Below, in pieces: positions 46,299 through 55,883 of a stretch of DNA of 64,000 nt. The position numbers and the translations under genes are program-made. Position 1 is the stretch's first letter. Each line of letters begins with the position of its first letter. The notes beneath the pieces are model-generated. The model was not told where the DNA came from, did not search any database, and saw nothing but the letters and a program-made list of their open reading frames with translations. This DNA is from Streptomyces sp. NBC_01803 (GTDB taxonomy: Bacteria; Actinomycetota; Actinomycetes; Streptomycetales; Streptomycetaceae), in assembly GCF_035917415.1 (NCBI RefSeq), contig NZ_CP109073.1, forward strand, positions 5,388,001 to 5,452,000. The letters run 5' to 3'.

Positions 46299-47097
46299 GC
46301 TGCGCGACGCCGACAGCGCGCGGGTCTCCGTCTTCGACCACGGACTCACCGTCGGCGACGGCGTGTTCGAGACGCTCAGGACCGAGCACGGCCGCGCCTT
46401 CGCCACCAGCCGGCACCTGGACCGCTTGGCCGCCTCCGCCGCCGGTCTCGGCCTGCCCGAGCCCGACCGCGACGAGGTGCGGCGTGCCTGCGCGGCCGTG
46501 CTCGCGGCGACGCCGCTGCCGTTCGGCCGGCTCCGCGTCACCTACACCGGCGGGCCCGCGCCGCTCGGCTCGGATCGCGGCGACGCCTCGCCGACGCTGC
46601 TCGTCGCGCACGCCGAGGCGACCCGCGTCCCCGAGAGCACCGCCGTCGTCACCGTCCCCTGGACGCGGAACGAGCGCGGCGCCCTCACCGGCCTGAAGAC
46701 CACCTCCTACGCCGAGAACGTCATCGCGCTGGCCCACGCCCGCCGGGCCGCCGCCTCCGAGGCGCTCTTCGCCAATACCGCCGGCCGGCTCTGCGAGGGG
46801 ACCGGCAGCAACGTGTTCGTGGTCCTCGACGGGGAGCCGCACACCCCGCCGCTGTCCTCCGGCTGCCTGGCCGGCATCACCCGCGCCCTGATCCTCGAAT
46901 GGGTGGGCGCCACCGAGACCGATCTGCCCATGGACTCCCTGGAGCGCGCCGAGGAGATCTTCCTCACCTCCAGCCTCCGCGACGTGCAGGCCGTGCGCCG
47001 CATCGACGACCGGACCGTGCCCGGCGCCCCCGGCCCGGTGACCGCCAAGGCCGCCCGCGTCTTCCGGGAGCGCTCGGCCGCCGACATCGACCCCTGA
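46273..47097 (+). CDS. pabC: Aminodeoxychorismate lyase (class IV aminotransferase)
   Basis: A 274-residue PLP fold-type IV enzyme. The N-terminal DHGLTVGDGVFETLRTEHGR, the PLP lysine in GLKTTSYAENVIA and NTAGRLCEGTGSNVFVVLDG are diagnostic. Together with the preceding gene it would convert chorismate to 4-aminobenzoate. A role as a D- or branched-chain aminotransferase cannot be fully excluded, but the position next to pabB argues for PabC. ATG 46273 lies inside the end of pabB behind a GAGGAG site. Confidence 0.85.
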   Translation: MALIWLDGELRDADSARVSVFDHGLTVGDGVFETLRTEHGRAFATSRHLDRLAASAAGLGLPEPDRDEVRRACAAVLAATPLPFGRLRVTYTGGPAPLGSDRGDASPTLLVAHAEATRVPESTAVVTVPWTRNERGALTGLKTTSYAENVIALAHARRAAASEALFANTAGRLCEGTGSNVFVVLDGEPHTPPLSSGCLAGITRALILEWVGATETDLPMDSLERAEEIFLTSSLRDVQAVRRIDDRTVPGAPGPVTAKAARVFRERSAADIDP

Positions 47098-47168
47098 CGC
47101 CCGGCGCGCCGCCGCGTGGCGGGTAAATCGGGTGACGGGGGACCCCGTGGGCGGGTAGACATCCGGCG

Positions 47169-47999
47169 ATGACGACGACACTGCGTCCCGCCGGACCCGA
47201 GGAGCGCGCCGCCGACGGCGGCAGATCCCGGACGTTCGACATCCGCGTCAACGGCCGCCGCGCCGGCTCCCTCCGGATCGCCGCCGCGCACGGCGCCGGC
47301 CGCGTCGAGCACTTGGAGGTGGCCGAGCCGGACCGCCGTCGCGGCCGGGCCACGGTCGCCGTGCTGGCGGCCGAGGAGGCGCTGCGCGCGTGGGGCTGCC
47401 GCGAGGCCGCGGTGGCGGTGCCCGCCGCGGCCCCGGACGCCCTGGCGCTCGCCACCGCGCTGGGCTACACCGAGCGGAACCGTAACCTCGCCAAGCCCGT
47501 GACCGGCCCGCCGCCCCCGCCGCCGTCCGGGGGCGCCTTCCGCGACCTGACCGACGCCGAGTATCCGGCCTGGTTCGAGGCCGAGCGGGCCGCGTACACG
47601 CGGAGCTGGACCGACCGGGGCATGGACCCGGCCGCCGCCGGGACCAGGGCGGACCACGCCTACGCCACGCTGCTCCCCGACGGCCCCGCCACCAAGGACG
47701 TGGTCCTGCGCGTCCTGACACACGACGGCGCGGCCGTCGGCACGCTCTGGGTCTCCCTGGTGGCCGAGCGGTTGCGGCACAAGGAGGACGCCTACGTCTT
47801 CGCCGTCGAGGTGGACGAGGCCCACCGGGGGCGCGGCCACGGGCGCACCCTGATGCTGGAGGCCGAGCGCGTCTGCCACGCGGCGGGGGCGCGGCTGCTC
47901 GGGCTCAACGTGTTCGCGGGCAACACCCCGGCGCTGCGGCTCTACGCCTCACTGGGGTACCGGCCCGTCGAGATCCACCTCTACAAGCCGCTGGGCTGA
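47169..47999 (+). CDS. Tandem GNAT acetyltransferase
   Basis: A 276-residue protein with two GNAT-like units. The N-terminal one (about 1-115) has EHLEVAEPDRRRGRATVAVL and is probably weak. The C-terminal one (about 125-276) has FAVEVDEAHRGRGHGRTLML then FAGNTPALRLYASLGYRPVE and should bind acetyl-CoA. The substrate is unknown. Its 3' end overlaps the convergent DsbA-like gene by 19 bases. Confidence 0.83.
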   Translation: MTTTLRPAGPEERAADGGRSRTFDIRVNGRRAGSLRIAAAHGAGRVEHLEVAEPDRRRGRATVAVLAAEEALRAWGCREAAVAVPAAAPDALALATALGYTERNRNLAKPVTGPPPPPPSGGAFRDLTDAEYPAWFEAERAAYTRSWTDRGMDPAAAGTRADHAYATLLPDGPATKDVVLRVLTHDGAAVGTLWVSLVAERLRHKEDAYVFAVEVDEAHRGRGHGRTLMLEAERVCHAAGARLLGLNVFAGNTPALRLYASLGYRPVEIHLYKPLG

Positions 48000-48499
48000 G
48001 CGAGCAGGGACTCGGCGATCTCGCCGACGCGCTCCCGCAGCCCCTGCTGACTCTGGCCGCCGTCCAGTCGCTCGCCGCCGATCACATACGTCGGGGTGCC
48101 GGTGACACCGAGTGCCTCGCCCTCGGCCTGGTCGGCGTCCACGATCAGCATGTGCCGGCCGTCGATCAGCGCGGTGTCCACCTCGTCCGCGTCCAGGCCC
48201 AGCTCCCTGGCGACCTCCAGCAGCACCTCGGTGCCGCGCGCCGCCAGATCGGCGGTGCGGGCCAGCAACGCCGACCAGTACTCGTCGCCCCGGCCCTGGA
48301 GGTACGCCTCCTCGGCGGCCTGGGCGGCGGCCAGCGCGTGCCGGTGGCGGCTGAGCGGGAAGTGCCGGCGCCTGATCTCCAGCGCCGGCCCGAACCGCTC
48401 CCGCAGGGCGCGCAGGTCGGACTCCGCGCGGTGGCAGTCGGGGCACTGGAGGTCGCACCACACGTCCAGCACGGCGCGGGAACCGGTCGTCTCGTTCAT
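47981..48499 (-). CDS. DsbA/FrnE-type thiol oxidoreductase, cytoplasmic
   Basis: A 172-residue thioredoxin-fold protein. The active site is CPDC in WCDLQCPDCHRAESD (about residues 16-31), with an additional cysteine upstream; the cis-Pro loop is GVTGTPTYVIGGE. There is no signal peptide, so it acts in the cytoplasm. It may reduce or oxidise unknown partners. It overlaps the GNAT gene at the 3' end. Confidence 0.85.
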   Translation of the reverse strand: MNETTGSRAVLDVWCDLQCPDCHRAESDLRALRERFGPALEIRRRHFPLSRHRHALAAAQAAEEAYLQGRGDEYWSALLARTADLAARGTEVLLEVARELGLDADEVDTALIDGRHMLIVDADQAEGEALGVTGTPTYVIGGERLDGGQSQQGLRERVGEIAESLLAQPSGL

Positions 48500-48604
48500 G
48501 CCGCACAGTCTTCCATCCCCGTCGGGGCGGGGCGGACCCGGAGAAATCCCCGATCCCGGGCCCGGGCCATGGCTTCGCGGCCCGGAGCGCGGCAGGATGG
48601 AAAG

Positions 48605-48997
48605 ATGCTGATTGGCGCTGTCTGCACCCTTCTCTCGGCCGCGGGCCTGGGCGTCGCGCTGGTGGTGGCGCGCCGCCGCCGCTTCGCCCTGGCGCTGCGG
48701 GTGGCGGCGGTGGCCCTGCTGCCCGTCGGCCTCGCGATGACCGGCGTGGTGCGTTTCGTGCTCAACATGACCTTCAACCCGGTGGCCTGGGCCGGCTGCG
48801 GCGTGCTGGGCTGCGCCGTGCTGCTGTTCCTGGTCGGCCGGTTCGCCGAGGGCCGGGGCTCGGGCGGCCGGGACCCGGGCGGCGCGCGGCGCCGTGAGGA
48901 CGGCCCGGCCCGGTCCCTGCCGGCCGCCGCCCGGCGCGGCGGCGAGGCGGACGACTTCTCCGACATCGAGGCGATCCTGAAGAAGCACGGCATCTGA
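48605..48997 (+). CDS. Small membrane protein with conserved acidic tail
   Basis: A 130-residue protein with three hydrophobic helices (GAVCTLLSAAGLGVALVVA, LRVAAVALLPVGLAMTGVVR and VAWAGCGVLGCAVLLFLVG), a charged linker and a C-terminal motif DDFSDIEAILKKHGI. The same kind of tail is common in streptomycete membrane proteins of unknown function. ATG 48605 follows a GGAAAG site. Confidence 0.75.
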   Translation: MLIGAVCTLLSAAGLGVALVVARRRRFALALRVAAVALLPVGLAMTGVVRFVLNMTFNPVAWAGCGVLGCAVLLFLVGRFAEGRGSGGRDPGGARRREDGPARSLPAAARRGGEADDFSDIEAILKKHGI

Positions 48998-49072
48998 CAT
49001 AGGGCGTGTCGCGGGGCGAAGAGGGCGTGTTGATCGCGCACAGGCGTCCGATTGCGTCATGATCGCGGCGCC

Positions 49073-49270
49073 ATGCCGCACACAACGTGGGAAGAGACTC
49101 CCGAACCGACCGACCACCTGCCGCCGGCCCCGGGTCCGGAGGTCGGCCGGGGCGCCCCCGAGGCGCGCGGCTGCCTGTTCGCCCTGTCGCAGCCGCCGCT
49201 GATGCTCTTCCTGACCGTCATCGGCGCCTTGCTGCTCCTCGCCGGGGCGCATGATCAGTTCCTCTTGTGA
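49073..49270 (+). CDS. Small membrane protein
   Basis: A 65-residue protein, polar for about 35 residues (MPHTTWEETPEPTDHLPP) and then one hydrophobic helix (PPLMLFLTVIGALLLLAG). Its 3' end overlaps the convergent CGNR gene by 16 bases. The function is unknown and coding is supported mainly by codon bias. Confidence 0.55.
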   Translation: MPHTTWEETPEPTDHLPPAPGPEVGRGAPEARGCLFALSQPPLMLFLTVIGALLLLAGAHDQFLL

Positions 49271-49839
49271 GCGCTCCCCGCGACGGTCTCGGAGTCCCGC
49301 TGCCGGGCCCGGTACGCGGCGACGTGCAGCCGGTTCCCGCAGGTCCGGCTGGAGCAGTAGCGGCGTGAACGGTTCCGCGACAGGTCGACGAACGCGCGCC
49401 CGCAGCCGGGCGCCTCGCACCGCCGCAGCCGCTCCCGCTCCCCGGCCACCACGATGAAGCCCAGGGCCATCCCGCAGTCGGCGGCCAGGTGCTCGGCGAC
49501 CGAGGCGCCGGGGGCGAAATAGTGCACGTGCCAGTCGTGACCGTCGTGATCGGTCAGGCGGGGGGTGGTCCCGGCCGCCGCCACCAGGGCGTTGATCAGC
49601 TCGGCCGCCGCCCGGTCGGAGGGGGCGGCGAAGATCGCGGCGAACCGCTCGCGCACCCCGCGCACCGCCCGGAGATCGGACTCGGCGAGCTCCGCCACCC
49701 GCACGTCGCTCACCGAGTGGTCGGCCACGAAAGCCCGCAGGGCCGTTATGTCGGTGAGCGCGTCCCAGGAGCCGGCCGCGGTGTTCAGCAGGTCGACGGT
49801 GTGGTCGAGTGCGCACCGGGTGTCGTGGTTGATCAGCAC
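49255..49839 (-). CDS. CGNR zinc-finger regulator
   Basis: A 194-residue protein of the CGNR family, putative stress-response transcription factors. The N-terminal domain has FVADHSVSDVRVAELAESDL; the C-terminal treble-clef zinc finger is RRCEAPGCGRAFVDLSRN followed by RRYCSSRTCGNRLHVAAYRA, holding the name-giving CGNR. GTG 49839 follows GGGAG. The target is unknown. Confidence 0.88.
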   Translation of the reverse strand: MLINHDTRCALDHTVDLLNTAAGSWDALTDITALRAFVADHSVSDVRVAELAESDLRAVRGVRERFAAIFAAPSDRAAAELINALVAAAGTTPRLTDHDGHDWHVHYFAPGASVAEHLAADCGMALGFIVVAGERERLRRCEAPGCGRAFVDLSRNRSRRYCSSRTCGNRLHVAAYRARQRDSETVAGSAHKRN

Positions 49840-50007
49840 GGAGGGCTCCCCGTCCGGTCTGGAAAACGATGAAGCCAGACTCTAGCGGCTGCCCACGCGC
49901 GGCGGCGCCGCCGTGGGGGGAATACCCGCGGCGGCGCCACCGTGCTGTTGTGTCGCCGGTCCCACGCCGTCGCCCCGAGTCGGACGGCGTGAGGAACCGG
50001 CGGGTCT

Positions 50008-50421
50008 CTAACTCTCTGCCAGAATGTGCGAGAGCTCCGTATCGAGATCGAAATGACGGTGTTCCGTGCCGGGCGGTACGGCTGCGTCCGTCCGCTTCAG
50101 GAAGGATTCGAGGGCCCGGGCCGGGGCCTCGAGCAATGCCTCGCCCTCGGGGGAGCTCAGGGCGATGCAGACGACTCCCTGCCCGTGACTTCGGGAGGGC
50201 CAGACCCGGACATCGCCGGTGCCCGTGGGCCGGTGCAGTCCTTCGGCGAGGAGGTCGCGGGCGAAAACCCACTCGACGGTTTCTTCGGCTCCGGTGTGAA
50301 ATGTGGCGTGTACGGCGTAGGGGTCCGCCGTGTCATACCGCAGCCCCGCGGGTACAGGTAGTGAGGACTCGCTCGATACGACGAGGCGCAGGTGCAGCTC
50401 GCAGCTGACCGTGGTGTTCAT
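50008..50421 (-). CDS. ssgB: Sporulation-specific cell-division protein SsgB
   Basis: A 137-residue SsgA-like protein. SVSELHLRLV-like start (NTTVSCELHLRLVVSSE), then AVHATFHTGAEETVEWVFAR and GDVRVWPSRSHGQGVVCIAL, closely match SsgB, the most conserved SALP. SsgB recruits FtsZ to future septa in aerial hyphae, so this points strongly to a sporulating streptomycete. ATG 50421 was chosen by homology and typical length; the frame is open upstream. Confidence 0.96.
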   Translation of the reverse strand: MNTTVSCELHLRLVVSSESSLPVPAGLRYDTADPYAVHATFHTGAEETVEWVFARDLLAEGLHRPTGTGDVRVWPSRSHGQGVVCIALSSPEGEALLEAPARALESFLKRTDAAVPPGTEHRHFDLDTELSHILAES

Positions 50422-50582
50422 AAGCGCCAGGGCCTTTCGCTCAGTGTGCGCTCGGGGATTCGCACGTCGGCGAATTCCAGATGCCACGTACCCGCCGGTT
50501 GTAAACCCCTCTACCCCAATTGTGGCCTTTAATGTCATTCCAATGGGCGAGTAGTGATATGCCCTAAGCCGGGAGGCGACGC

Positions 50583-51050
50583 ATGACGGACGGCCGGTGG
50601 AGCCGTTACCGATTCAACGACGACTGGTGGGTAGGTGCCCCGCCTGGCGCGGTCTATGCCGTTCTGGAGCGGCCCGAGGACTATCCGCGGTGGTGGCGTG
50701 AGATTCGGGAGGTCGTCCGGACGGATCCGAACGCCGGACTTGCCCGCTTCCGTTCCTTTCTTCCCTTCTCGCTCCGCGTCGGTGTCCGCGCCGGCCGCCG
50801 GGACCCGGCGGCCGGGCTGATCGAGGTGCTCCTCAGCGGCGATCTGGACGGCTGGGTGCGCTGGACGGTCGCGCCCAGCGGGCGGGGCACCGCGGTCCGC
50901 TACGAGCAGGACACCGCGCTGCGCAAGCCGCTGCTGCGGCCCCTGTCCTGGCTCGCCCGGCCGGTGTTCGCCGCCAACCACGCCCTGATGATGCGTTCGG
51001 GACGGCGAGGGCTGCGCGCCTGGCTGGGAGTTCATTTGGATGACGGGTGA
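50583..51050 (+). CDS. SRPBCC/START-like protein
   Basis: A 155-residue protein with a helix-grip fold pattern: WWVGAPPGAVYAVLERPEDY followed by PRWWREIREV, and a C-terminal amphipathic helix. This is the polyketide-cyclase/dehydrase-like group, which binds hydrophobic ligands. No ligand is known. It is divergent from ssgB and precedes the tRNA-Val(CAC) gene, whose promoter overlaps its end. Confidence 0.78.
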   Translation: MTDGRWSRYRFNDDWWVGAPPGAVYAVLERPEDYPRWWREIREVVRTDPNAGLARFRSFLPFSLRVGVRAGRRDPAAGLIEVLLSGDLDGWVRWTVAPSGRGTAVRYEQDTALRKPLLRPLSWLARPVFAANHALMMRSGRRGLRAWLGVHLDDG

Positions 51051-51065
51051 CCCGCCCTGTATGGT
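51036..51065 (+). promoter_or_regulatory. Promoter of tRNA-Val(CAC)
   Basis: TTGGAT (51036-51041) and TATGGT (51060-51065) are 18 bases apart, 27 bases upstream of the tRNA 5' end, a plausible main sigma-factor promoter. It overlaps the last codons of the SRPBCC gene. Confidence 0.55.
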
Positions 51066-51092
51066 TCTCACCGTGCCGCAGGGCACCACCCC

Positions 51093-51164
51093 GGGCGATT
51101 AGCTCAGCGGGAGAGCGCTTCGTTCACACCGAAGAGGTCACTGGTTCGATCCCAGTATCGCCCA
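51093..51164 (+). tRNA. tRNA-Val (CAC)
   Basis: A 72-nt cloverleaf with acceptor GGGCGAT / ATCGCCC, anticodon loop TTCACAC (CAC) and T-arm ACTGG-TTCGATC-CCAGT. The D-arm and T-arm are nearly identical to the two GAC Val genes at 44.8 kb. CCA is not encoded. Confidence 0.95.
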
Positions 51165-51170
51165 CCCCCG

Positions 51171-51206
51171 GGAAGGCCGGTCCGCCAAGCGGCGGACCGG
51201 CCTTCC
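51171..51206 (+). terminator. Terminator after tRNA-Val(CAC)
   Basis: Sixteen-base perfect arms (ggaaggccggtccgcc and complement) with an aagc loop, followed by gcgtttat, lie 6 bases after the tRNA. It separates the tRNA from thrS. Confidence 0.9.
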
Positions 51207-51303
51207 GCGTTTATCCCCGTCGCCGCCGGGGTCACGCGGTCGGTACGATGCGGACTGCGCGGCGCGGAGGCCGCGTTCACCACACACGAGTCAGGAGAGA
51301 CCG

Positions 51304-53283
51304 GTGTCAGACGTCCGTGTGATCATCCAGCGCGATTCCGAGCGGGACGAACGCGTGGTGGCCACCGGCACGACGGCCGCCGCGCTCTTCGAGGGCGAGC
51401 GGTCGGTCGTCGCCGCCCGTGTCGCCGGACAGCTCAAGGACCTGGCCTACGAGCCGGCCGACGGTGACGTGGTCGAGCCGGTGGACATCTCCTCGCCCGA
51501 CGGGCTGGACATCCTGCGGCACTCCACCGCCCACGTCATGGCGCAGGCCGTGCAGGAGCTGTTCCCCGAGGCCAGGCTCGGCATCGGGCCGCCCGTCAAG
51601 GACGGCTTCTACTACGACTTCGACGTCCCCCAGCCGTTCCACCCCGAGGACCTCGGGCGGATCGAAAAGCGCATGCAGCAGATCCAGAAGCAGGGCCAGC
51701 GCTTCGCCCGGCGGGCGGTGACCGACGAGGAGGCCCGCGCCGAGCTGGCCGGCGAGCCCTACAAGTTGGAGCTGATCGGCCTCAAGGGCGCCGCGGCCGA
51801 GACCGCCGAGGGCGCGGGCGCCGAGGTCGGGGCCGGCGAGCTGACCATCTACGACAACGTCGACGCCAAGTCCGGCGCGTTGTGCTGGAAGGACCTGTGC
51901 CGGGGGCCACACCTGCCCAGCACCCGGCTGATCCCCGCGTTCAAGCTGATGCGCTCCGCCGCGGCGTACTGGCGGGGCAGCGAGCGCAACCCGCAGCTCC
52001 AGCGGATCTACGGCACCGCCTGGCCGTCCAAGGATCAGCTCAAGGCACACCTGGAGTTCCTGGCCGAGGCCGAGAAGCGCGATCACCGGCGACTGGGGAC
52101 CGAGCTGGACCTCTTCTCCATTCCGGAGGAGCTGGGTTCGGGACTGGCGGTCTTCCACCCCAAGGGCGGCGTCGTCCGCAAGGTCATGGAGGACTATGCG
52201 CGCCGTCGGCACGAGGAATCCGGATACGAATTCGTCAACACCCCGCACATCTCCAAGCGGAAGCTCTTCGAAGTCTCCGGACACCTGCCGAACTACGCCG
52301 AGTCGATGTTCCCGCCCATGGAATTCGAGGGGCAGGACTATTACCTCAAGGCCATGAACTGCCCCATGCACAACCTGATTTTTCGGGCGCGTGGGCGGTC
52401 CTACCGGGAACTGCCGCTTCGGCTTTTCGAGTTCGGCACGGTCTACCGGTACGAGAAGTCGGGCGTGGTCCACGGACTCACCCGCACCCGCGGCTTCACC
52501 CAGGACGACTCGCACATCTACTGCACGAAGGAGCAGATGGCCGACGAGCTCGACGCCCTGCTCACCTTCGTGCTCAACCTGCTGCGCGACTACGGGCTCA
52601 GCGACTTCTACCTGGAGCTGTCGACCCGGGACGACTCCCCGAAGTTCATCGGTGAGCCGGAGGAGTGGGACGAGGCCACCGAGGTGCTGCGCCAGGCCGC
52701 CGGCAAGCAGGGCCTGGAGCTGGTCATGGACCCCGGCGGCGCCGCGTACTACGGGCCCAAGATCTCCGTGCAGGCGAAGGACGCCATCGGCCGCACCTGG
52801 CAGATGTCCACGCTCCAGGTCGACTTCCAGCAGCCGAAGCGCTTCGGCCTGGAGTACACCGCGGCGGACGGCACCCGGCAGCAGCCGGTGATGATCCACC
52901 GCGCGCTGTTCGGCTCGATCGAGCGCTTCTTCGCCGTGCTGCTGGAGCACTACGCGGGCGTCTTCCCGCCGTGGCTCGCCCCGGTGCAGGCGGTCGGCAT
53001 CCCCATCGGGGACTCGCACGTGCCGTATCTGCGGGAATTCGCCGCCGAGGCGAAGGCCCAGGGGCTGCGCATGGAGGTGGACTCCTCCTCCGACCGGATG
53101 CAGAAGAAGATCCGCAACGCGCAGAAGCAAAAGATCCCGTTCATGGTCATCGTGGGCGACGACGACGTCGCGAACGGCGCCGTCAGCTTCCGTTACCGCG
53201 ACGGTTCCCAGAAGAACGGGATTCCGCGCGCCGAGGCGCTGAGCGAGATCGCCGAGGCCGTGCGCGCCCGGGTCCAGATCTAG
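51304..53283 (+). CDS. thrS: Threonyl-tRNA synthetase
   Basis: A 659-residue class II synthetase. Domains in order: TGS (1-65), editing domain with [15 protein letters not shown] and the later [14 protein letters not shown] zinc/editing motif, catalytic core with [13 protein letters not shown], motif 2 [14 protein letters not shown] and motif 3 [20 protein letters not shown], and the anticodon-binding domain ([20 protein letters not shown]). GTG 51304 lies behind AGGAGAG. There is no sign of a T-box leader in the 98 bases upstream. Confidence 0.97.
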   Translation: MSDVRVIIQRDSERDERVVATGTTAAALFEGERSVVAARVAGQLKDLAYEPADGDVVEPVDISSPDGLDILRHSTAHVMAQAVQELFPEARLGIGPPVKDGFYYDFDVPQPFHPEDLGRIEKRMQQIQKQGQRFARRAVTDEEARAELAGEPYKLELIGLKGAAAETAEGAGAEVGAGELTIYDNVDAKSGALCWKDLCRGPHLPSTRLIPAFKLMRSAAAYWRGSERNPQLQRIYGTAWPSKDQLKAHLEFLAEAEKRDHRRLGTELDLFSIPEELGSGLAVFHPKGGVVRKVMEDYARRRHEESGYEFVNTPHISKRKLFEVSGHLPNYAESMFPPMEFEGQDYYLKAMNCPMHNLIFRARGRSYRELPLRLFEFGTVYRYEKSGVVHGLTRTRGFTQDDSHIYCTKEQMADELDALLTFVLNLLRDYGLSDFYLELSTRDDSPKFIGEPEEWDEATEVLRQAAGKQGLELVMDPGGAAYYGPKISVQAKDAIGRTWQMSTLQVDFQQPKRFGLEYTAADGTRQQPVMIHRALFGSIERFFAVLLEHYAGVFPPWLAPVQAVGIPIGDSHVPYLREFAAEAKAQGLRMEVDSSSDRMQKKIRNAQKQKIPFMVIVGDDDVANGAVSFRYRDGSQKNGIPRAEALSEIAEAVRARVQI

Positions 53284-53365
53284 CGCCGGGAACACCGGCC
53301 GAGCGGGCCCCGGGGCCTCCGCCCCGGGGCCCGCTCCGTCCGTACTACGCCATATGCTGGCCAGC

Positions 53366-53926
53366 ATGAGCAGCGAGCCGGAGCAGCAGATCGGAGTGGG
53401 GACGCCGGACGCGTTCCAGCGCCTTTGGACGCCCCACCGGATGGCCTACATCCAAGGTGAGGGCAAGCCGACCGGCCCCGGGGCCGACGACGGCTGTCCG
53501 TTCTGCGCGATCCCCGGCAAGAGCGACGAGGACGGTCTCATCATCGTCCGGGGCGAGACCGTCTACACCGTGCTGAACCTCTACCCGTACAACAGCGGCC
53601 ACCTGCTGGTGGTGCCCTACCGGCATGTCGCCGACTACACGGACCTCACGGCCGAGGAGACCGCGGAGCTGGCCGCGCTGACCAAGCAGGCCATGACCGC
53701 GATCCGCCGGGCCTCCGGCGCGCACGGCTTCAACATCGGCATCAACCAGGGCTCGGCGGCGGGCGCCGGCATCGCGCCCCACCTGCACCAGCACGTGGTG
53801 CCCCGGTGGGGCGGCGACTCCAACTTCATGCCCGTGGTGGGCCACACCCGGGTCCTGCCCCAGCTCCTGGCCGACACCCGGCGGATGCTGGCCGACGCCT
53901 GGCCGGACGTCCGGCCCACGTCCTGA
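53366..53926 (+). CDS. HIT-family (Ap4A phosphorylase-like) protein
   Basis: A 186-residue HIT protein. The catalytic histidine triad is HLHQHVVPRWGGD and the zinc-type CPFC appears in ADDGCPFCAIPG; NLYPYNSGHLLVVPYRH is also typical. Mycobacterial relatives cleave Ap4A by phosphorolysis. ATG 53366 is preferred over ATG 53354 because TATGCT (53353-53358) lies 7 bases before it, fitting a leaderless transcript. It follows thrS, as in many streptomycetes. Confidence 0.88.
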   Translation: MSSEPEQQIGVGTPDAFQRLWTPHRMAYIQGEGKPTGPGADDGCPFCAIPGKSDEDGLIIVRGETVYTVLNLYPYNSGHLLVVPYRHVADYTDLTAEETAELAALTKQAMTAIRRASGAHGFNIGINQGSAAGAGIAPHLHQHVVPRWGGDSNFMPVVGHTRVLPQLLADTRRMLADAWPDVRPTS

Positions 53927-53969
53927 CGCCCGAGCGCGGACCGGCGGCCCCGGCGGCCCCGGCGGCCGG

Positions 53970-55646
53970 TCACAGGTTGTACTCGTCGGCCTGCTTCGGC
54001 TCCGCCGTCTGCACCTGACCGCTGAGCGCCTGGGCGCGGGCCTCGAACGACGAGATGTCCACGCCGTTCTCCTCCAGCACCCGCAGCGCCGCCGCGTGCG
54101 CCACTCGCAGCACCGGGGTCGGGGTGCGCAGCAGGTCGTCCATCATGAAGCGGTTGTTCCCCATCGGGGTGGCCCAGGTGTGGCGCAGGCCGAACGGCTC
54201 CGGCAGGGCGATCGTGCCGCCCAGCTTGTCGAGCCGGGCGGGGAACCAGGTCAGCGGGGCGCGGGCGGCCAGTCGCACCACTTCCTTGGCGTCGACCAGC
54301 GGCAGCACCTGGTCCTCCTTCTTCCACGGCCGCAGCGCGTTCCGCACCGTCCGCTTGTTGGTCTCCGGCTTCTTGCGGAAGAAGCCGTGGATCGGGCCGA
54401 GCGCGTGCGCGGTCACCTCGATGCGCAGCGTGCGGTGCAGCACCGTCACCGTGGTCATCAGCGTGACGACCAGCTCGCCGTCCCACAGCACGAACTGGAC
54501 GCCCAGGTAGTGCCGGTCGCCGCTGTCGAACTGCTGCTCGTTGCAGATCCGCTGGACCTCGAAGTTGCTGAAGCTGTACCCGTCCGCGGTCGGTCCCTCG
54601 GGGCGGGACACCTCCTTGGCGCCCTCGCCGACGTGCCGCACCACCCAGTGCGTTATCGACGGGGGCGTGAAGCCGCCGGTGTGCAACGGGCCGCGCTCCA
54701 GCAGCCGGAGCTGGTCGCCCATCGCCCGGGCGACGTCCCAGCTGCGGAAGGGATCGATGTCCCGGCCCGGGTCACGGGGCCGCAGCTCCTCCGCGAGCTG
54801 CCAGCTCGCCCAGCGCACGCCCATGCCCAGTATCCCCTTGGGGCCCGCGTAGTAGACGAGGTTGCTGCTCTGCTCCGCCGACAGCTTCGCGAGGCCGATC
54901 CGCAGCCGCTCCGCCTCCGCGTCGTTCGGGTTCTGCGGGACCGCCTCCGGGATGCGGGCGCCGGTGCCGCTGCCGCCCAGCAGGCCCGTCCAGTGCGCCC
55001 GCAGGTTCTGCGCGGTGCGCTCGGCGATCTGCTTGGCCCAGAACCAGCCGATGATCGGCGCGGGCAGCAGCGCCCACACGTACAGCTGGACGATGCCGGA
55101 GACCGGCAGGGCCAGCAGCAGGAGGACGACCAGCCCGAACACCGCCGCCAGCAGCACCTGCCCGAACGCGCCCGCGCGCTGGGCCAGCGACCCGGCCAGC
55201 GTGCGGCGCAGCTGGAACAGCCCGAGCCATATCAGCACACCGGGCAGGAAGATCAGTCCGAAGACGGCCATGAGGATCGTCAGCCGGCGGTCGCGCTGCC
55301 TGCGGACGCGCTTCGCCGCCAGCGCGTGCTCCACCACGACCTGGGGCTCGACGCCGAACGACTGGATCAGTGGCTTGCGCTTGTCGCCGAGCATGCGGGT
55401 CTCGATCGCGCGGGTGAACGCCTCGCCGAGGTTCGGCTCCAGCAGCGAGAAGCGCCCGCCCTTCACCTCGGCCGCGTCGTTCGGCTCCCGGATCTCCTCG
55501 GGGGCGCCGTCCCGGTAGACGACCGACGCGAGCGCGTGGCTGACACCGGTCCGCCCGCTCCCCGTGCCGGAGAGCGGGACCTGGGCGCCCGGGGCGAAGT
55601 CGAACTCCACCCCCGCCGCGTTCCTCAGGTCGTCCAGGCCCGCCAT
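53970..55646 (-). CDS. Large membrane protein of unknown function
   Basis: A 558-residue protein. Two hydrophobic clusters (about residues 125-150 LTILMAVFGLIFLPGVLIWL and 165-205 VLLAAVFGLVVLLLLALPVS) form a membrane core; the rest is large soluble parts, including SNLVYYAGPKGILGMGVRWA and ITHWVVRHVGEGAKEVSRP. I do not recognise a named family. It lies between the HIT and pgsA genes and may be linked to the cell envelope. ATG 55646 begins AGLDDLRNAAGVEFDF; the frame is open 11 codons upstream. Confidence 0.8.
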   Translation of the reverse strand: MAGLDDLRNAAGVEFDFAPGAQVPLSGTGSGRTGVSHALASVVYRDGAPEEIREPNDAAEVKGGRFSLLEPNLGEAFTRAIETRMLGDKRKPLIQSFGVEPQVVVEHALAAKRVRRQRDRRLTILMAVFGLIFLPGVLIWLGLFQLRRTLAGSLAQRAGAFGQVLLAAVFGLVVLLLLALPVSGIVQLYVWALLPAPIIGWFWAKQIAERTAQNLRAHWTGLLGGSGTGARIPEAVPQNPNDAEAERLRIGLAKLSAEQSSNLVYYAGPKGILGMGVRWASWQLAEELRPRDPGRDIDPFRSWDVARAMGDQLRLLERGPLHTGGFTPPSITHWVVRHVGEGAKEVSRPEGPTADGYSFSNFEVQRICNEQQFDSGDRHYLGVQFVLWDGELVVTLMTTVTVLHRTLRIEVTAHALGPIHGFFRKKPETNKRTVRNALRPWKKEDQVLPLVDAKEVVRLAARAPLTWFPARLDKLGGTIALPEPFGLRHTWATPMGNNRFMMDDLLRTPTPVLRVAHAAALRVLEENGVDISSFEARAQALSGQVQTAEPKQADEYNL

Positions 55647-55883
55647 CGGTACCCCCAGTCCTCGAAACCCCTCGAACACCAGCCGCCGTCAGGCCAGTTC
55701 CCTCCTGACGGGCTCAGCACACCTGCCCGCGCCCAGCCTAACGGCCGCCGGGGACCGCCACCGCCCCCTCGGGGAATTCCCACCCTTCGCAACGGGCCCC
55801 GCGTCACCGGATCCCGGGCGTGGCTACGATGGGGCCTCCGGCCGTCTGACCACGCGGCCCCTCTGTGACCTTTGGACAAGGAC

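Noticed and set aside
51206..51303. T-box leader before thrS
   Set aside because: Only 97 bases separate the tRNA terminator and the start, with no T-box consensus or specifier stem.
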